A stretch of 64,000 nucleotides of DNA from Streptomyces spongiicola (GCF_003122365.1 NZ_CP029254.1:1813001-1877000), one strand, 5' to 3'. Counted from the first letter of the stretch, positions 44,191 to 52,357 are shown. Numbers and translations are program-made. Notes: generated from the letters alone by a model not told the origin.

Positions 44191-45038
44191 GTGAGTGTCT
44201 CCTGTAGATGGCGGGCGACGGCCCGCGGGATGTCCGCCCCGGTCGCCGCGGCGATCGCCTTGAAGGCGGGGGCGTGGTTGACTTCGTTGACGACGTGGCC
44301 GCCGGGCACCTGGAACAGGTCGATGCCGTAGATGCCCGGGCCGAGCGCGTCCACCACCCCGTCGACGATCTTGGTGATGGCGGGGTCGTGGTCCAGGGCC
44401 CGGCTCCGGTTGCCCAGCGCCGCGTTGCTGCGCCAGTCGCCGCCGGCGCTCGCGAACTCGGCGGTGGCCACCGGCTCGCGGCCCACGACCAGGCACCGGA
44501 CGGAGGTGCCGCCGTCGAGGTAAGGCTCCACCAGCGAGGCCTGTTCGAAGCCGTGTCCGAGGTCCTCGACATAGTCGTAGACGGACTGGGCCGTGTCGGT
44601 GTCACGGATCAGCGTGACCCTCTTGCCCATACCGCCGAAGACGGGCTTGAGCACGACGGGCGGCGGAACGTCCTTCAGGGCCTGCTCGAAATCCCTGCGG
44701 GACAGCACCAGCCGGAAGTCCCCGGCCGGAACGCCGGCCCGGTGCAGTACGGCCCGCAGCTCCAGCTTGTTCTCACAGGCCCGGATGGCCGAGGCGGTGT
44801 TGATGGTGCGGATGCCGGACGCCTCGGCCAGTGTGGCGATCAGGCCGCCGCGGGTGTAGCTGCGGCTGCGGACGAGGACGGCGTCGTACCCGGTCAGGGA
44901 CGGCGCGTCCTGGTGCCCGAGGCACAGGGACTCGTCGTTGACCCAGTCGACGACGAGTCCGGCCTCGGGTGCGGCCTCGATCAGCCGGCGTTCCTCCCAG
45001 CCGATCCGGTCCGCGACGATGGCGACGGTGGCGCTCAT
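44187..45038 (-). CDS. lysX: LysX-like ATP-grasp ligase loading the carrier
   Basis: A 283-residue ATP-grasp enzyme of the RimK/LysX family that forms an amide between an amino acid and the C-terminal residue of LysW. ATP-grasp signatures: VVLKPVFGGMGKRVTLI, the YIDLFQVPGG region with GIYGIDLF, and the metal and substrate motif VNEVNHAPAFK. The NEVN branch is LysX-like in the alignment I remember; HAPAFK differs from the TMEFK of the lysine enzyme, so the amino acid bound may differ. It starts 28 bp after LysW. Confidence 0.9.
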   Translation of the reverse strand: MSATVAIVADRIGWEERRLIEAAPEAGLVVDWVNDESLCLGHQDAPSLTGYDAVLVRSRSYTRGGLIATLAEASGIRTINTASAIRACENKLELRAVLHRAGVPAGDFRLVLSRRDFEQALKDVPPPVVLKPVFGGMGKRVTLIRDTDTAQSVYDYVEDLGHGFEQASLVEPYLDGGTSVRCLVVGREPVATAEFASAGGDWRSNAALGNRSRALDHDPAITKIVDGVVDALGPGIYGIDLFQVPGGHVVNEVNHAPAFKAIAAATGADIPRAVARHLQETLT

Positions 45039-45066
45039 GGGTGCCCTCTCCTCCGCGGGTCGTCCC

Positions 45067-45252
45067 TCACTGGCCCCAGTCACGCAGCTGCACCTCGACC
45101 ATCTGCAGGGTGACCTTGCCGTTCGTCACGTCCTCCACGCGGAGGGTGAGCATGCACTCGGGGCAGGACAGGGTCTCGCCCGGGACCATCGGGGGAACGG
45201 TCAGATCGGTCTCGCACTCGGGGCAGGATCCGGCCAGGGTGGCGGTGGTCAT
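45067..45252 (-). CDS. lysW: LysW-type amino-group carrier protein with C-terminal Gln
   Basis: A 61-residue carrier. A zinc ribbon of the LysW type is present: CPEC at residues 10-13 and CPEC at 30-33. The C-terminal motif reads LRDWGQ, aligning with the EDWGE of known LysW, in which the last Glu side chain is linked to the substrate's amino group. Here the last codon before TGA is CAG (Gln), and the -5 residue is Arg instead of Glu. The start is an ATG. It lies 95 bp after the DRE-TIM gene, across a G-rich hexamer-like stretch, and 28 bp before lysX. Confidence 0.92.
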   Translation of the reverse strand: MTTATLAGSCPECETDLTVPPMVPGETLSCPECMLTLRVEDVTNGKVTLQMVEVQLRDWGQ

Positions 45253-45347
45253 GAACGACTCCGGTGGTGTGAGGAGATGGAGGGCACGGGCACGGGCATG
45301 GGGTGGGCAGGGGCAGGGGGTGGGCACGGACAGGGGCAGGGGGCGGG

Positions 45348-46502
45348 TCATGCGGCCTGGAAGTCGATGGCCGCCTTGCGGATGGCGTCCCGGTCGAGCA
45401 GCGGGCCGCCGTCGCGCTCCTGGCGCTCGGTCAGCCACGCGGTGAAGGCCTCGACGTCGACGAGCACACCGGATTCTCGGAGGGCCCATGTGACGAGGGC
45501 GGGAGTGAGTCGGGTACGTACCCGCAACTCGCGCTGGTTGCCCACCAGTTCGGCCGGCAGCGTCTCGTACGCCTCCGGGTGGGTGAGCTGGCCCGGCAGC
45601 TCGTACGCGAAGGCGTGCGGTGTGGTCGGTCCGGACTGGAAGGCCTCGCCGAGCCCGGCGCCTCCGAGGGCGATCCGGGACAGCTCGGTCAGCCCGCTCA
45701 GGTCGAAGCGGGTGTCGCCGTGGACGACACGCAGTGCGGTGAGCAGCTCGGCCAGGGGGGCGTTGCCGCCGCGCTCCCCGATGCCGCCGACCGTCGCGGA
45801 GATCCACTGCGCCCCGGCCCGGACGGCGGCGAGCGAGTTGGCGACGGCCATGCCCAGCATGTTGTGGGAGTGGATCTCGATCTCGGAGCCTTCGATCGCG
45901 GTGAGGCCCGCGATCACCCGCTCCATCTGCCAGGGCGAGAGGCAGGCGACGGTCTCCGCCAGCCGGAACCGGTCGGCGCCGGCCTCGAAACCCGCGGTGA
46001 CGTAGGGGACGAGCCGCTCCCGGGGGGTGCGGGCGCCGTCCTCGCCGCTGAAGGTGACGTGAAAGCCGCGCTCCTTGGCCTGGGTGATCGCGGAACCCGC
46101 CAGTGCGTGCAGGAACCTGGCGCTCGGCGAGCCCAGTTTGAGCTTCGCGTGCTGCTCCGAGGTGGGGATGGAGTACATGATGTGCCGCACGCCGAGGCGC
46201 TCGGCCTCGGCGAGGGCCGTGGCGACCTGCCGTCGGTCGCGCACGACCACCAGGGTCATGCTGCGCTCCGGACCGACGGCCTCGTGGGTGGCGAGGATCA
46301 GATCGGCGTCCTTGGAGTTCGGGCCGGAGACCATCCCGACCTCGACCAGCTCGACACCGGTCCGGACCAGCAGGCGGGCCATGGCCGCGGCGTCCCCGGG
46401 ACGGAACTCGACGCCCGCCATGTGGGCGGAGTCCCGCAGTGTCGCGTCCGACAGACGGGGGCGCCCCTGCGGGAGAGCGCCCTCTGGCTCTGTACCGTCC
46501 AT
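45348..46502 (-). CDS. DRE-TIM enzyme, homocitrate/isopropylmalate synthase-like
   Basis: A 384-residue TIM-barrel metal enzyme. SDATLRDSAHMAGVEF is the N-terminal metal motif, IEIHSHNMLG supplies HxH, and GGIGERGGNAPLAELL is the GxGERxGN motif of the synthase branch. The usual LRDGEQ reads LRDSAH, so the substrate could differ. It would condense acetyl-CoA or a similar donor with a 2-oxo acid, or act as an aldolase, giving a 2-oxo acid for the dehydrogenase or aminotransferase. It is the promoter-proximal gene of the operon, divergent from the acyl-CoA dehydrogenases across 304 bp. Confidence 0.87.
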   Translation of the reverse strand: MDGTEPEGALPQGRPRLSDATLRDSAHMAGVEFRPGDAAAMARLLVRTGVELVEVGMVSGPNSKDADLILATHEAVGPERSMTLVVVRDRRQVATALAEAERLGVRHIMYSIPTSEQHAKLKLGSPSARFLHALAGSAITQAKERGFHVTFSGEDGARTPRERLVPYVTAGFEAGADRFRLAETVACLSPWQMERVIAGLTAIEGSEIEIHSHNMLGMAVANSLAAVRAGAQWISATVGGIGERGGNAPLAELLTALRVVHGDTRFDLSGLTELSRIALGGAGLGEAFQSGPTTPHAFAYELPGQLTHPEAYETLPAELVGNQRELRVRTRLTPALVTWALRESGVLVDVEAFTAWLTERQERDGGPLLDRDAIRKAAIDFQAA

Positions 46503-46596
46503 TGCGTTTCCTCCCTTTCCGCTCCTCGAATGGAGGAGATGCGGTGCGGATCGGTGAACATGTTGCGCGGATTGCGTGTGAGGGAGCAAGGAATCC

Positions 46597-46636
46597 TGTG
46601 TCAGGACTGTGTCAAGCACTGTGAGGCACTGTTAAG
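46597..46636. promoter_or_regulatory. Direct heptamer repeats, OmpR/SARP-type site
   Basis: TGTGTCA at 46597 and 46608 (11 bp apart), then TGTGAGG at 46620 and TGTTAAG at 46630, giving about one helical turn spacing. The spacing is that of direct-repeat sites bound by SARP or OmpR-type regulators of streptomycete clusters. It lies in the divergent promoter region of the DRE-TIM/carrier operon and the acyl-CoA dehydrogenases. The nearby OmpR-type regulator is the candidate binder; this is inference. Confidence 0.6.
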
Positions 46637-46806
46637 CCGAGAAAGCAGTGTGAACTCCCCGCGCCCCGCGGGAAGATTGCAAGAAATCTCTGGCCAGAAT
46701 GTTCGGGACCACAGCGCAATTGGCCATGATGGCCCTACCTCATTGATCCGCACCGCCCTATTCATGCGGCTCTGGACGATCCAGTGACAGGAGAGGAAGG
46801 AATCCG

Positions 46807-47964
46807 ATGCTGTTTCCGTATTCCCCCGGCGAACGCGGCACCGAGGGGGCCCTGGCCGAACAGACCCGGGAACTGGCCGACCGCGTCGTACGGCCCACCG
46901 CGGCCGACCGCGACCGGGACCGCAGCTGGGACCCGGCCCTGTTCGCGGAACTGGCCGACGCGAGGCCCGGGCTCACCGGACCCCTGGTACCGGGCCGGCT
47001 GGGCGGTGGTGGCCTGACCGCCGCCCAGACCTGTGCCGTGCTGCAGGGCCTCGGCGAGGGTGCCCGCGATCCGGGCCTGGCCCTCGCGGCGGCGGTGCAC
47101 GCGGCCCTCGTCACCGTGCCGCTGCGCGCCTTCGGCACCGCAGCGCAGCAGCGGCGCCGGCTGCCGCGGATGGCCTCCGGCGAGTGGGTGGGTGCCCTGT
47201 CGCTGCGTCAGACGCAGGGCGCCGCCCTCGCCCCCGCGGTCACCGCCCGGCCCGCGCCCGACGGCTGGGTGCTGGACGGCGCCCTCGACCTGGTCGTCGG
47301 TGCGCCCCTCGCCCGGCACTTCCTGATCGTCGCCGCGCATCCGGACGGCAGTGGCCGTACCGCGTTCCTGGTGGACCGCGGTACGGCCGGGCTGCGCGTC
47401 GAGGACGTTCGGCCGGAGGCCCTGCGGACCTGCCCGTGGGGCGGTCTGGCGCTGGACGGCTGTCACGTCCCGCACGACGCCGTGCTCGGCAGCCCCCACG
47501 GTGCCGCGACCGAGGTCGAGCCCCTGCTGGCGGTGCTGAGCTGGGTGTTCTCCAGCGCTCCCTGGCTCGGCGTGATGCGGGCGCTGACCCGGGACGCGGT
47601 GGAGCGGGTCCGCGGGGACCGCCTCTTCGACCGGCCCCTGTCCCACTTCCAGTCCGCCCGCCTCACCCTCGCCGACATGGCCATCCAGTGCGAACTGGCC
47701 GCCGGGCTGCTCTACCGGGCCGCCGGCCAGTTCGACGGCGGCGGGCGGCCGTCGCAGCGGGACGCGGCCGCGGCCCGGCTCTTCGTGGCCGGTGCGGCCC
47801 GGACCGTGGTCGAGGCGGCGGCGGGCCTGACCGGGCCGGCCGACGGCACCGGGGACGGACTGATCGAACGGGCCCACCGCGACGCGCTGTTCTTCGGCAC
47901 GGTCGGCGGCGGCGCGGAGGTGCTGCGCCCGGTCATCGCGGCCTGCGAGCTGGGACTGGGCTGA
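46807..47964 (+). CDS. Acyl-CoA dehydrogenase-family flavoenzyme 1
   Basis: A 385-residue ACAD-fold protein: helical N-domain, beta middle domain (SLRQTQGAAL, WGGLALDGCHVPHDAVLG) and helical C-domain ending RDALFFGTVGGGAEVLRP. Sequence is divergent from fatty-acid enzymes and the middle-domain FAD motif is degraded. The ATG has GGAGAGGAAGG upstream. It probably oxidises or hydroxylates a pathway intermediate, perhaps tethered to CoA from the ligase. It is paired with the next ACAD, 139 bp downstream. Confidence 0.86.
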   Translation: MLFPYSPGERGTEGALAEQTRELADRVVRPTAADRDRDRSWDPALFAELADARPGLTGPLVPGRLGGGGLTAAQTCAVLQGLGEGARDPGLALAAAVHAALVTVPLRAFGTAAQQRRRLPRMASGEWVGALSLRQTQGAALAPAVTARPAPDGWVLDGALDLVVGAPLARHFLIVAAHPDGSGRTAFLVDRGTAGLRVEDVRPEALRTCPWGGLALDGCHVPHDAVLGSPHGAATEVEPLLAVLSWVFSSAPWLGVMRALTRDAVERVRGDRLFDRPLSHFQSARLTLADMAIQCELAAGLLYRAAGQFDGGGRPSQRDAAAARLFVAGAARTVVEAAAGLTGPADGTGDGLIERAHRDALFFGTVGGGAEVLRPVIAACELGLG

Positions 47965-48103
47965 CGACCGACCGCCCGGACGGCGCCGGGACCCGGCACC
48001 GGACCCGGCACCGGACACGCAACCGAGCACGGCTCGGAACAGGACACCGAACAGGACACCGCGAACACGAGAACACCCGAACACGAAGGGAGCAGTCACC
48101 GAC

Positions 48104-49345
48104 GTGAACGTCCACCGACACGGCACCGACGCCGCACCGACCTTCCCCGGCACGGCCGCACGGGCCGCCGAGACCGACCTGACAGCCCGCATACCGGCGC
48201 AGAACTGGAAGGAGGTCGTCGACAGCGGCTATCTGCGGCTCTTCCATCCACCGACGGTCGGCGGCACCGGCGCCGACGGCGCCGCCCAGGTGGCGGCCAT
48301 GGAGTCGCTGGCCCGGGCCTGCCCCAGCACCTACTGGTCCGCCACCGTCTCCGCGCTGCTGTGCGCCAACCTGATCTCCACCTACGGCGACCTCCGGGTC
48401 CACGGGCAGCTGCTGGAAGGACTGCTCTCCGGCCGTCTGCTGGCCGCCTTCGCGGTGGTGGAGACGACCGCGGGCAGCGACGCGGGCACCTATACGACGA
48501 CCGTGCGTCCGGCCGGGGAGCCGGACGGCGGCTTCGTGATCGACGGGGAGAAGTCCCGGATCACGAACGCCCCGGACGCGGACGTCGCGGTCGCTCTGGC
48601 CCGGCGCGAGAAGGCCGCCGGCGACGACGGCCCCGACTGGTGCCTCGCGTTCGTGGACCTGCGGCAGCCCGGAGTGCGCCGCTACGACATCCCGCGCATG
48701 GGGCTGCGCGGCATGCCGTGGGGCGGCCTGGTCTTCTCCGATGCCCGGGTCTCGGCGCAGGACGTGGTGCCGGTCCCGCTGGACGAGCTGTCCGAGGGCA
48801 TGACCTGGGGTTGGCTGCTGGTCTCGGTGGCAGCCGTCGCCGTCGCCGAGTCGGCGCTGACCGCCTCGGTACGGCATGCCGGCGAGCGCGTCTCCTTCGG
48901 TCGGCCGCTGGCCCACATGGAAGGCGTCCAGGCGCAGATCGCCCAGTCACGGGCGCAGATCGACGCCGCCCGTCTGCTCGCCCGGCGCGCGGCCGGGGAA
49001 CGGGCCGCCGGACGGTCGGCCAGGAGCCTGATCGCCATGCTCAAGATCTACGCCACCGAGATGGCCGTCGACGTCACCGCGCGTGCCGTGCAGATCCACG
49101 GGGCGAGCGGCGTCACGCAGGGGCACGAGGTGGAGCGCCTCTACCGGGACGCCCAGATGAACGTGATCGGCGCCTTCGCCTCGAACCGGCTGCGCGAGCA
49201 GGTCGCCGAAGGCATGGGCCTGGGCCCGGCGGTCTACGAGCCCTTCGACTGGCTCAGGCCGAGCGGCCTCGGCGACGCCGCGGTGGGCCTGGACGCCTCC
49301 GACCGGTCCGCAGACGCCTCCGGCCGGTCCGCAGAGGCCGCCTGA
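48104..49345 (+). CDS. Acyl-CoA dehydrogenase-family flavoenzyme 2
   Basis: A 413-residue ACAD-fold protein. The FAD-binding region is AVVETTAGSDAGTYTTTV; C-terminal part shows RVSFGRPLAHMEGVQAQIA and QIHGASGVTQGHEVERLYRDAQ. It resembles secondary-metabolism members that act on carrier- or CoA-bound acids. The GTG start has GGGAG 9 bp upstream. The C-terminal 25 residues repeat DRSADASGRSAEA, a Ser/Ala/Asp tail. With the first ACAD it may form an alpha/beta heteromer; that is inference. Confidence 0.9.
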   Translation: MNVHRHGTDAAPTFPGTAARAAETDLTARIPAQNWKEVVDSGYLRLFHPPTVGGTGADGAAQVAAMESLARACPSTYWSATVSALLCANLISTYGDLRVHGQLLEGLLSGRLLAAFAVVETTAGSDAGTYTTTVRPAGEPDGGFVIDGEKSRITNAPDADVAVALARREKAAGDDGPDWCLAFVDLRQPGVRRYDIPRMGLRGMPWGGLVFSDARVSAQDVVPVPLDELSEGMTWGWLLVSVAAVAVAESALTASVRHAGERVSFGRPLAHMEGVQAQIAQSRAQIDAARLLARRAAGERAAGRSARSLIAMLKIYATEMAVDVTARAVQIHGASGVTQGHEVERLYRDAQMNVIGAFASNRLREQVAEGMGLGPAVYEPFDWLRPSGLGDAAVGLDASDRSADASGRSAEAA

Positions 49346-49364
49346 CTGAGACCCCGAGACCCCT

Positions 49365-49402
49365 GGACCGCCGGCGGCCGGAATGCGGGCCGCCGGCGGT
49401 CC
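49365..49402. terminator. Bidirectional hairpin between ACAD2 and the regulator
   Basis: GGACCGCCGGCGGCC and GGCCGCCGGCGGTCC form a 15-bp perfect stem around an 8-nt loop between the convergent genes. Confidence 0.85.
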
Positions 49403-49465
49403 GAGGTGTTTCCCGTACCGGAATTCACCGCGTTCGCACCGTGGGGAGTTGTCGCCGGTCGACGG

Positions 49466-50224
49466 CTACCCCCGCCCCATCCGGTAGCCGACACCGCGGA
49501 CCGTGATAATCCAGCCGTGAGAACCCAGCTTGGCTCGTAAACTCCGCACATGGGTGTCGATCGTGCGGCTGGAATCCCCCCACCGGGAACCCCAGACACG
49601 GGCCATCAGCTCCTTGCGGGATACGACGGATTCCGAGTTGGCGGCCAGCATGTGCAGCAACTCGAATTCCTTGGCCGTGACGTCCACCGGTTCGCCGTGA
49701 AGCCGGATCTCCCGCGTTGCGCCGTCGATCCGCAGCGGACCGACGGACAGGACCGGTTCCCGTTCCGGTCGCGGGTAGACCCGACGCAGTACCGCCTCGA
49801 TCCGGGCCATGATCTCGCGCAGACCGCACGAGACGACGACGCAGTCGTCCGCTCCCGCCTGAAGGGCGAGGACGCGGTCCAGCTCGTTGTCGCGCGCGGT
49901 GAGAGACACGATCGGCTTGTCGTCGACCTCACGGATCAGCCGGCAGACCTCCAGGCCGTCGATATCGGGGAGATCGAGGTCCAGAAGGACGAGATCGGCC
50001 TGCGTATGGGCGCTCAGGGCCTTCGCCCCCGACTCGACCCTGCTGGCGACGTAGCCCTGGCGGCGTAGCTCCCGCACCCGTTCCTCGGCCAGTTCGGCAC
50101 TGTCCTCGACGACCAGCACGCGGAAGCGGCCGGTTTCGGCCACCGTTCGGCCCGGCAGGGTGCCGCCGCTCCTCGACCTCCGCACGTACCCCGAACGAGC
50201 CGGTTGCGCCGCGTGCACTCCCAC
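49466..50224 (-). CDS. Atypical OmpR-family response regulator
   Basis: A cluster-linked transcription regulator. The receiver domain has VLVVEDSAELAEE, the phosphate Asp in LVLLDLDLPDIDG and SLTARDN, but the conserved Lys-Pro of the switch region is missing: the position reads ADDCVVVSCGLREIMARI. This marks an atypical receiver, as in JadR1-type regulators, which bind pathway ligands instead of phosphate. The C-terminal winged helix is complete (AKEFELLHMLAANSESVVSRKELMARVWG; WIITVRGVGYRMG). The start could be one of two GTGs (50224 or 50218) following GGGGGAG. Confidence 0.88.
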   Translation of the reverse strand: MGVHAAQPARSGYVRRSRSGGTLPGRTVAETGRFRVLVVEDSAELAEERVRELRRQGYVASRVESGAKALSAHTQADLVLLDLDLPDIDGLEVCRLIREVDDKPIVSLTARDNELDRVLALQAGADDCVVVSCGLREIMARIEAVLRRVYPRPEREPVLSVGPLRIDGATREIRLHGEPVDVTAKEFELLHMLAANSESVVSRKELMARVWGSRWGDSSRTIDTHVRSLRAKLGSHGWIITVRGVGYRMGRG

Positions 50225-50657
50225 CGCTCCCCCTCTCGTGTACTTCCGCACTTCCAAAAGAACACACGTCCTGTTATTTGTACAGCCAGGACCTACCAAC
50301 AAATGCCAGCATAACTAGACGAATTGGACAGATAAAGTTGCTCGGCATACTCGGCATCAGGGCCAGATCGGACCTAAAGCCCAAAACAAGTGGCTAGAAA
50401 ACCGAACGCAAGTGGGAGTAATGTCCCTCGCAGGGCGACCGCACAGGGCTCAAACGGCCGGCTTTCGCCAGCCGCATCACCATGGTCGACCCGCGAGCGA
50501 CATGCGACATCGCTCGGACGGCATCATATGCTGGGGGTTGCATATGCGAATCAAGTGTGGCTTGCACGGAGAAGGAACCCGTTCCGCCCCGGCAAAGCGC
50601 CGGGGCTGCGCGCGGACGAACCGCACACAGCCCCGGCAGCGGCGGGGGAAGGGCCCG
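50225..50657. other. Regulator promoter gap
   Basis: A 433-bp gap between the response regulator start and the end of the receptor gene. About 50250-50400 is AT-rich and holds the likely promoter. A small open frame at 50390-50692 has codon use and length that do not persuade me. Confidence 0.6.
50599..50637 (-). terminator. Hairpin after the receptor gene
   Basis: GCCGGGGCTGCGCGCGG and CCGCACACAGCCCCGGC form a 17-bp stem with two G-T pairs 20 bp after the receptor stop codon. Confidence 0.78.
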
Positions 50658-51305
50658 TCACTCCACCGCGGAGGTCCGGCTCTGCTCCTTGAGCAACCGC
50701 TCCGCACGGTAGGGCGAGGAGTCGATCCGGGCGAGCACGGTCGGCGTGACGACGTTCGGCAGCACCAGCTGGTACAGCACCGAGATCTCCTCGGCCAGGT
50801 CCAGATCCTCGCTCATCGCCTCGCTGACCAGCTGGACGCCGGTCCATGATCCGACGACCGTGCGGGAGACCACGGCGGGGTCGGCGTGCGGGAGCAGTTC
50901 GCCACGCTGCTTCGCCTCGGTGAGGAAGCCCTCCCCGACCGCCACCCAGTCCGGCCACCGCGTGCCGAACAACCTGCGGGCCTTGGGGTCGACGGACAGG
51001 CGGATGGCGGCGTGCAGTATCGGCTCCCGCGGCACCCGGTAGGCCAGCAGCAGGCCCAGATCCACCCACTCCTGCACCTTGAACGCCTGCTCCCGCAGGC
51101 CCTCGCGGGTCACGGCCTCGTCGAGCACGGCACGGGCGATGTCCTCCTTCGAGGCGAAGTGGAAGTACAGGGCCCCACGCGTGAGGCCCGTCCGTTCAAC
51201 CAGCGCGGCGATGGTCGCGGCGTCATACCCGACCTCGTTGAAAAGGCTCGCCATCGACTCCAAGATTTGATTGCGAGTGCGAATTGCACGATCTTGCTTC
51301 GCCAC
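50658..51305 (-). CDS. Gamma-butyrolactone receptor, ScbR/ArpA-like TetR
   Basis: A 215-residue TetR-family repressor of the autoregulator-receptor type. The N-terminus is VAKQDRAIRTRNQILESMAS and the HTH is YDAATIAALVERTGLTRGALYFHFASKEDIA, strongly like ArpA and ScbR. The C-domain has VDLGLLLAYRVPREPIL, and WPDWVAVG may supply the Trp contacting ligand. The GTG has GGAGGT 5 nt upstream. It is divergent from AfsA with a candidate operator between, the standard receptor-synthase pair. Confidence 0.92.
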   Translation of the reverse strand: MAKQDRAIRTRNQILESMASLFNEVGYDAATIAALVERTGLTRGALYFHFASKEDIARAVLDEAVTREGLREQAFKVQEWVDLGLLLAYRVPREPILHAAIRLSVDPKARRLFGTRWPDWVAVGEGFLTEAKQRGELLPHADPAVVSRTVVGSWTGVQLVSEAMSEDLDLAEEISVLYQLVLPNVVTPTVLARIDSSPYRAERLLKEQSRTSAVE

Positions 51306-51365
51306 GCCGCACCTCCGTCCTTCATCCAGGCGTGCCATCGGTTCCGGCACGCAAGCCCCGTCGAA

Positions 51366-51389
51366 ATAACCGGACCTTCGGTACGTTAT
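51366..51389. promoter_or_regulatory. Candidate ARE box for the butyrolactone receptor
   Basis: ATAACCGGACC-TTC-GGTACGTTAT is an imperfect inverted repeat resembling autoregulatory elements (A/T-rich ends, ACC and GGT centres). It lies 59 bp before the AfsA start and 60 bp after the receptor start, where such sites are found. The half-sites differ by one base in spacing. Confidence 0.68.
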
Positions 51390-51448
51390 CAAGGCGCACC
51401 GCGGGTTCCGGCAGCAGTGTCCGCAACCTTGCGCTCTAGGAGGGGTCC

Positions 51449-52357
51449 ATGACCGGGTCCACGGATGCGTCAGTCAGCCCGCTTCCCCGTCTCCACACGG
51501 GCTGGAGAGAGAAGATTGGTGAGTACACGCATCTTACCCACGGTGCCACGCTGCTGGTCGGAGACTGGCGGAAACAAGGCCCTGACACCCACCTCATATC
51601 CGTTCGCTGGCCCTCCAACAACACGACCGGCGGCGCCGATCCCCGGCTGCTGGCACAGACCGTCCGGCAGTGCGGACTCCTCGTCGCCCACGCCGCGTAC
51701 GGGGTCCCCACCGGCCACCACACCCTGCTGCACTCCCTCAACATCACCACGGAACCGGGCTTCCGCGCCGGCGAGGGGGCCTCGTTCGAAGTCCGTCTGA
51801 CGGTCACCCGGGCGGAGAGACGTTCCTCCACGTTGAGCATGGTGCTCCACATCCGCAGCCGGGACCGCACCGTGGCCATCGCCGACACCGTCTTCGCCTG
51901 GGTGTCTCCCGCGGCGTACCGGCGGATGCGCGGTCGGCGCCTGCATGTCGACTGGGCCGGCTGGCCCGTACCGGACCCCGCCGCCCCGCACCTGGTCGGC
52001 AGACTGCACCACGGCGACGTCCTCCTGGCGGACGGCGGGAGCCGCGACCGGTGGCGGCTGCGCAACGACGTCTCCAACATCCTGCTCTTCGACCATCCGG
52101 TCGACCATGTGCCCGGCCTGGTCCTGCTGGAGGCGGCACAGCAGGCGGCGCACGCCCTCACCTACCCGGACCCCGTGGAGTTCACCGACGTGTCCATCGA
52201 GTTCGCCCGGTACGTCGAGTTCGACGAGCCCTGCTGGCTCACGGTCGAACCGCTGACCACGCTCCTGCCCGAGTGGTCCTCGCTCCGGATCGCCGGCCGG
52301 CAGGGCGAGCGAGACGTCTTCCGGGCCCGGCTGAAGGGGCTGCGGCCCGCGTCGTGA
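51449..52357 (+). CDS. AfsA-family gamma-butyrolactone synthase
   Basis: A 302-residue protein with the two AfsA repeats. Motifs: HLTHGATLLVGDWRKQGP and VAHAAYGVPTGHH in the first half, LHHGDVLLADG and FDHPVDHVPGLVLLEAA in the second. AfsA condenses a beta-ketoacyl-ACP with dihydroxyacetone phosphate to begin autoregulator synthesis. GGAGGGG precedes the ATG. It is divergent from the receptor and converges with the SDR. Confidence 0.93.
   Translation: MTGSTDASVSPLPRLHTGWREKIGEYTHLTHGATLLVGDWRKQGPDTHLISVRWPSNNTTGGADPRLLAQTVRQCGLLVAHAAYGVPTGHHTLLHSLNITTEPGFRAGEGASFEVRLTVTRAERRSSTLSMVLHIRSRDRTVAIADTVFAWVSPAAYRRMRGRRLHVDWAGWPVPDPAAPHLVGRLHHGDVLLADGGSRDRWRLRNDVSNILLFDHPVDHVPGLVLLEAAQQAAHALTYPDPVEFTDVSIEFARYVEFDEPCWLTVEPLTTLLPEWSSLRIAGRQGERDVFRARLKGLRPAS

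Noticed and set aside
36324..46502. LysWXYZ genes as the strain's lysine or arginine pathway
   Set aside because: Streptomycetes use the diaminopimelate route for lysine and an ArgJ-type route for arginine. The set here lacks LysJ, LysK and the aconitase-like and homoisocitrate dehydrogenase genes, and is mixed with acyl-CoA ligase, dehydrogenase and regulatory genes typical of secondary metabolism.
50390..50692. Small ORF between the response regulator and the receptor gene
   Set aside because: It overlaps a terminator hairpin and the receptor 3' end on the other strand, and the sequence is not protein-like.
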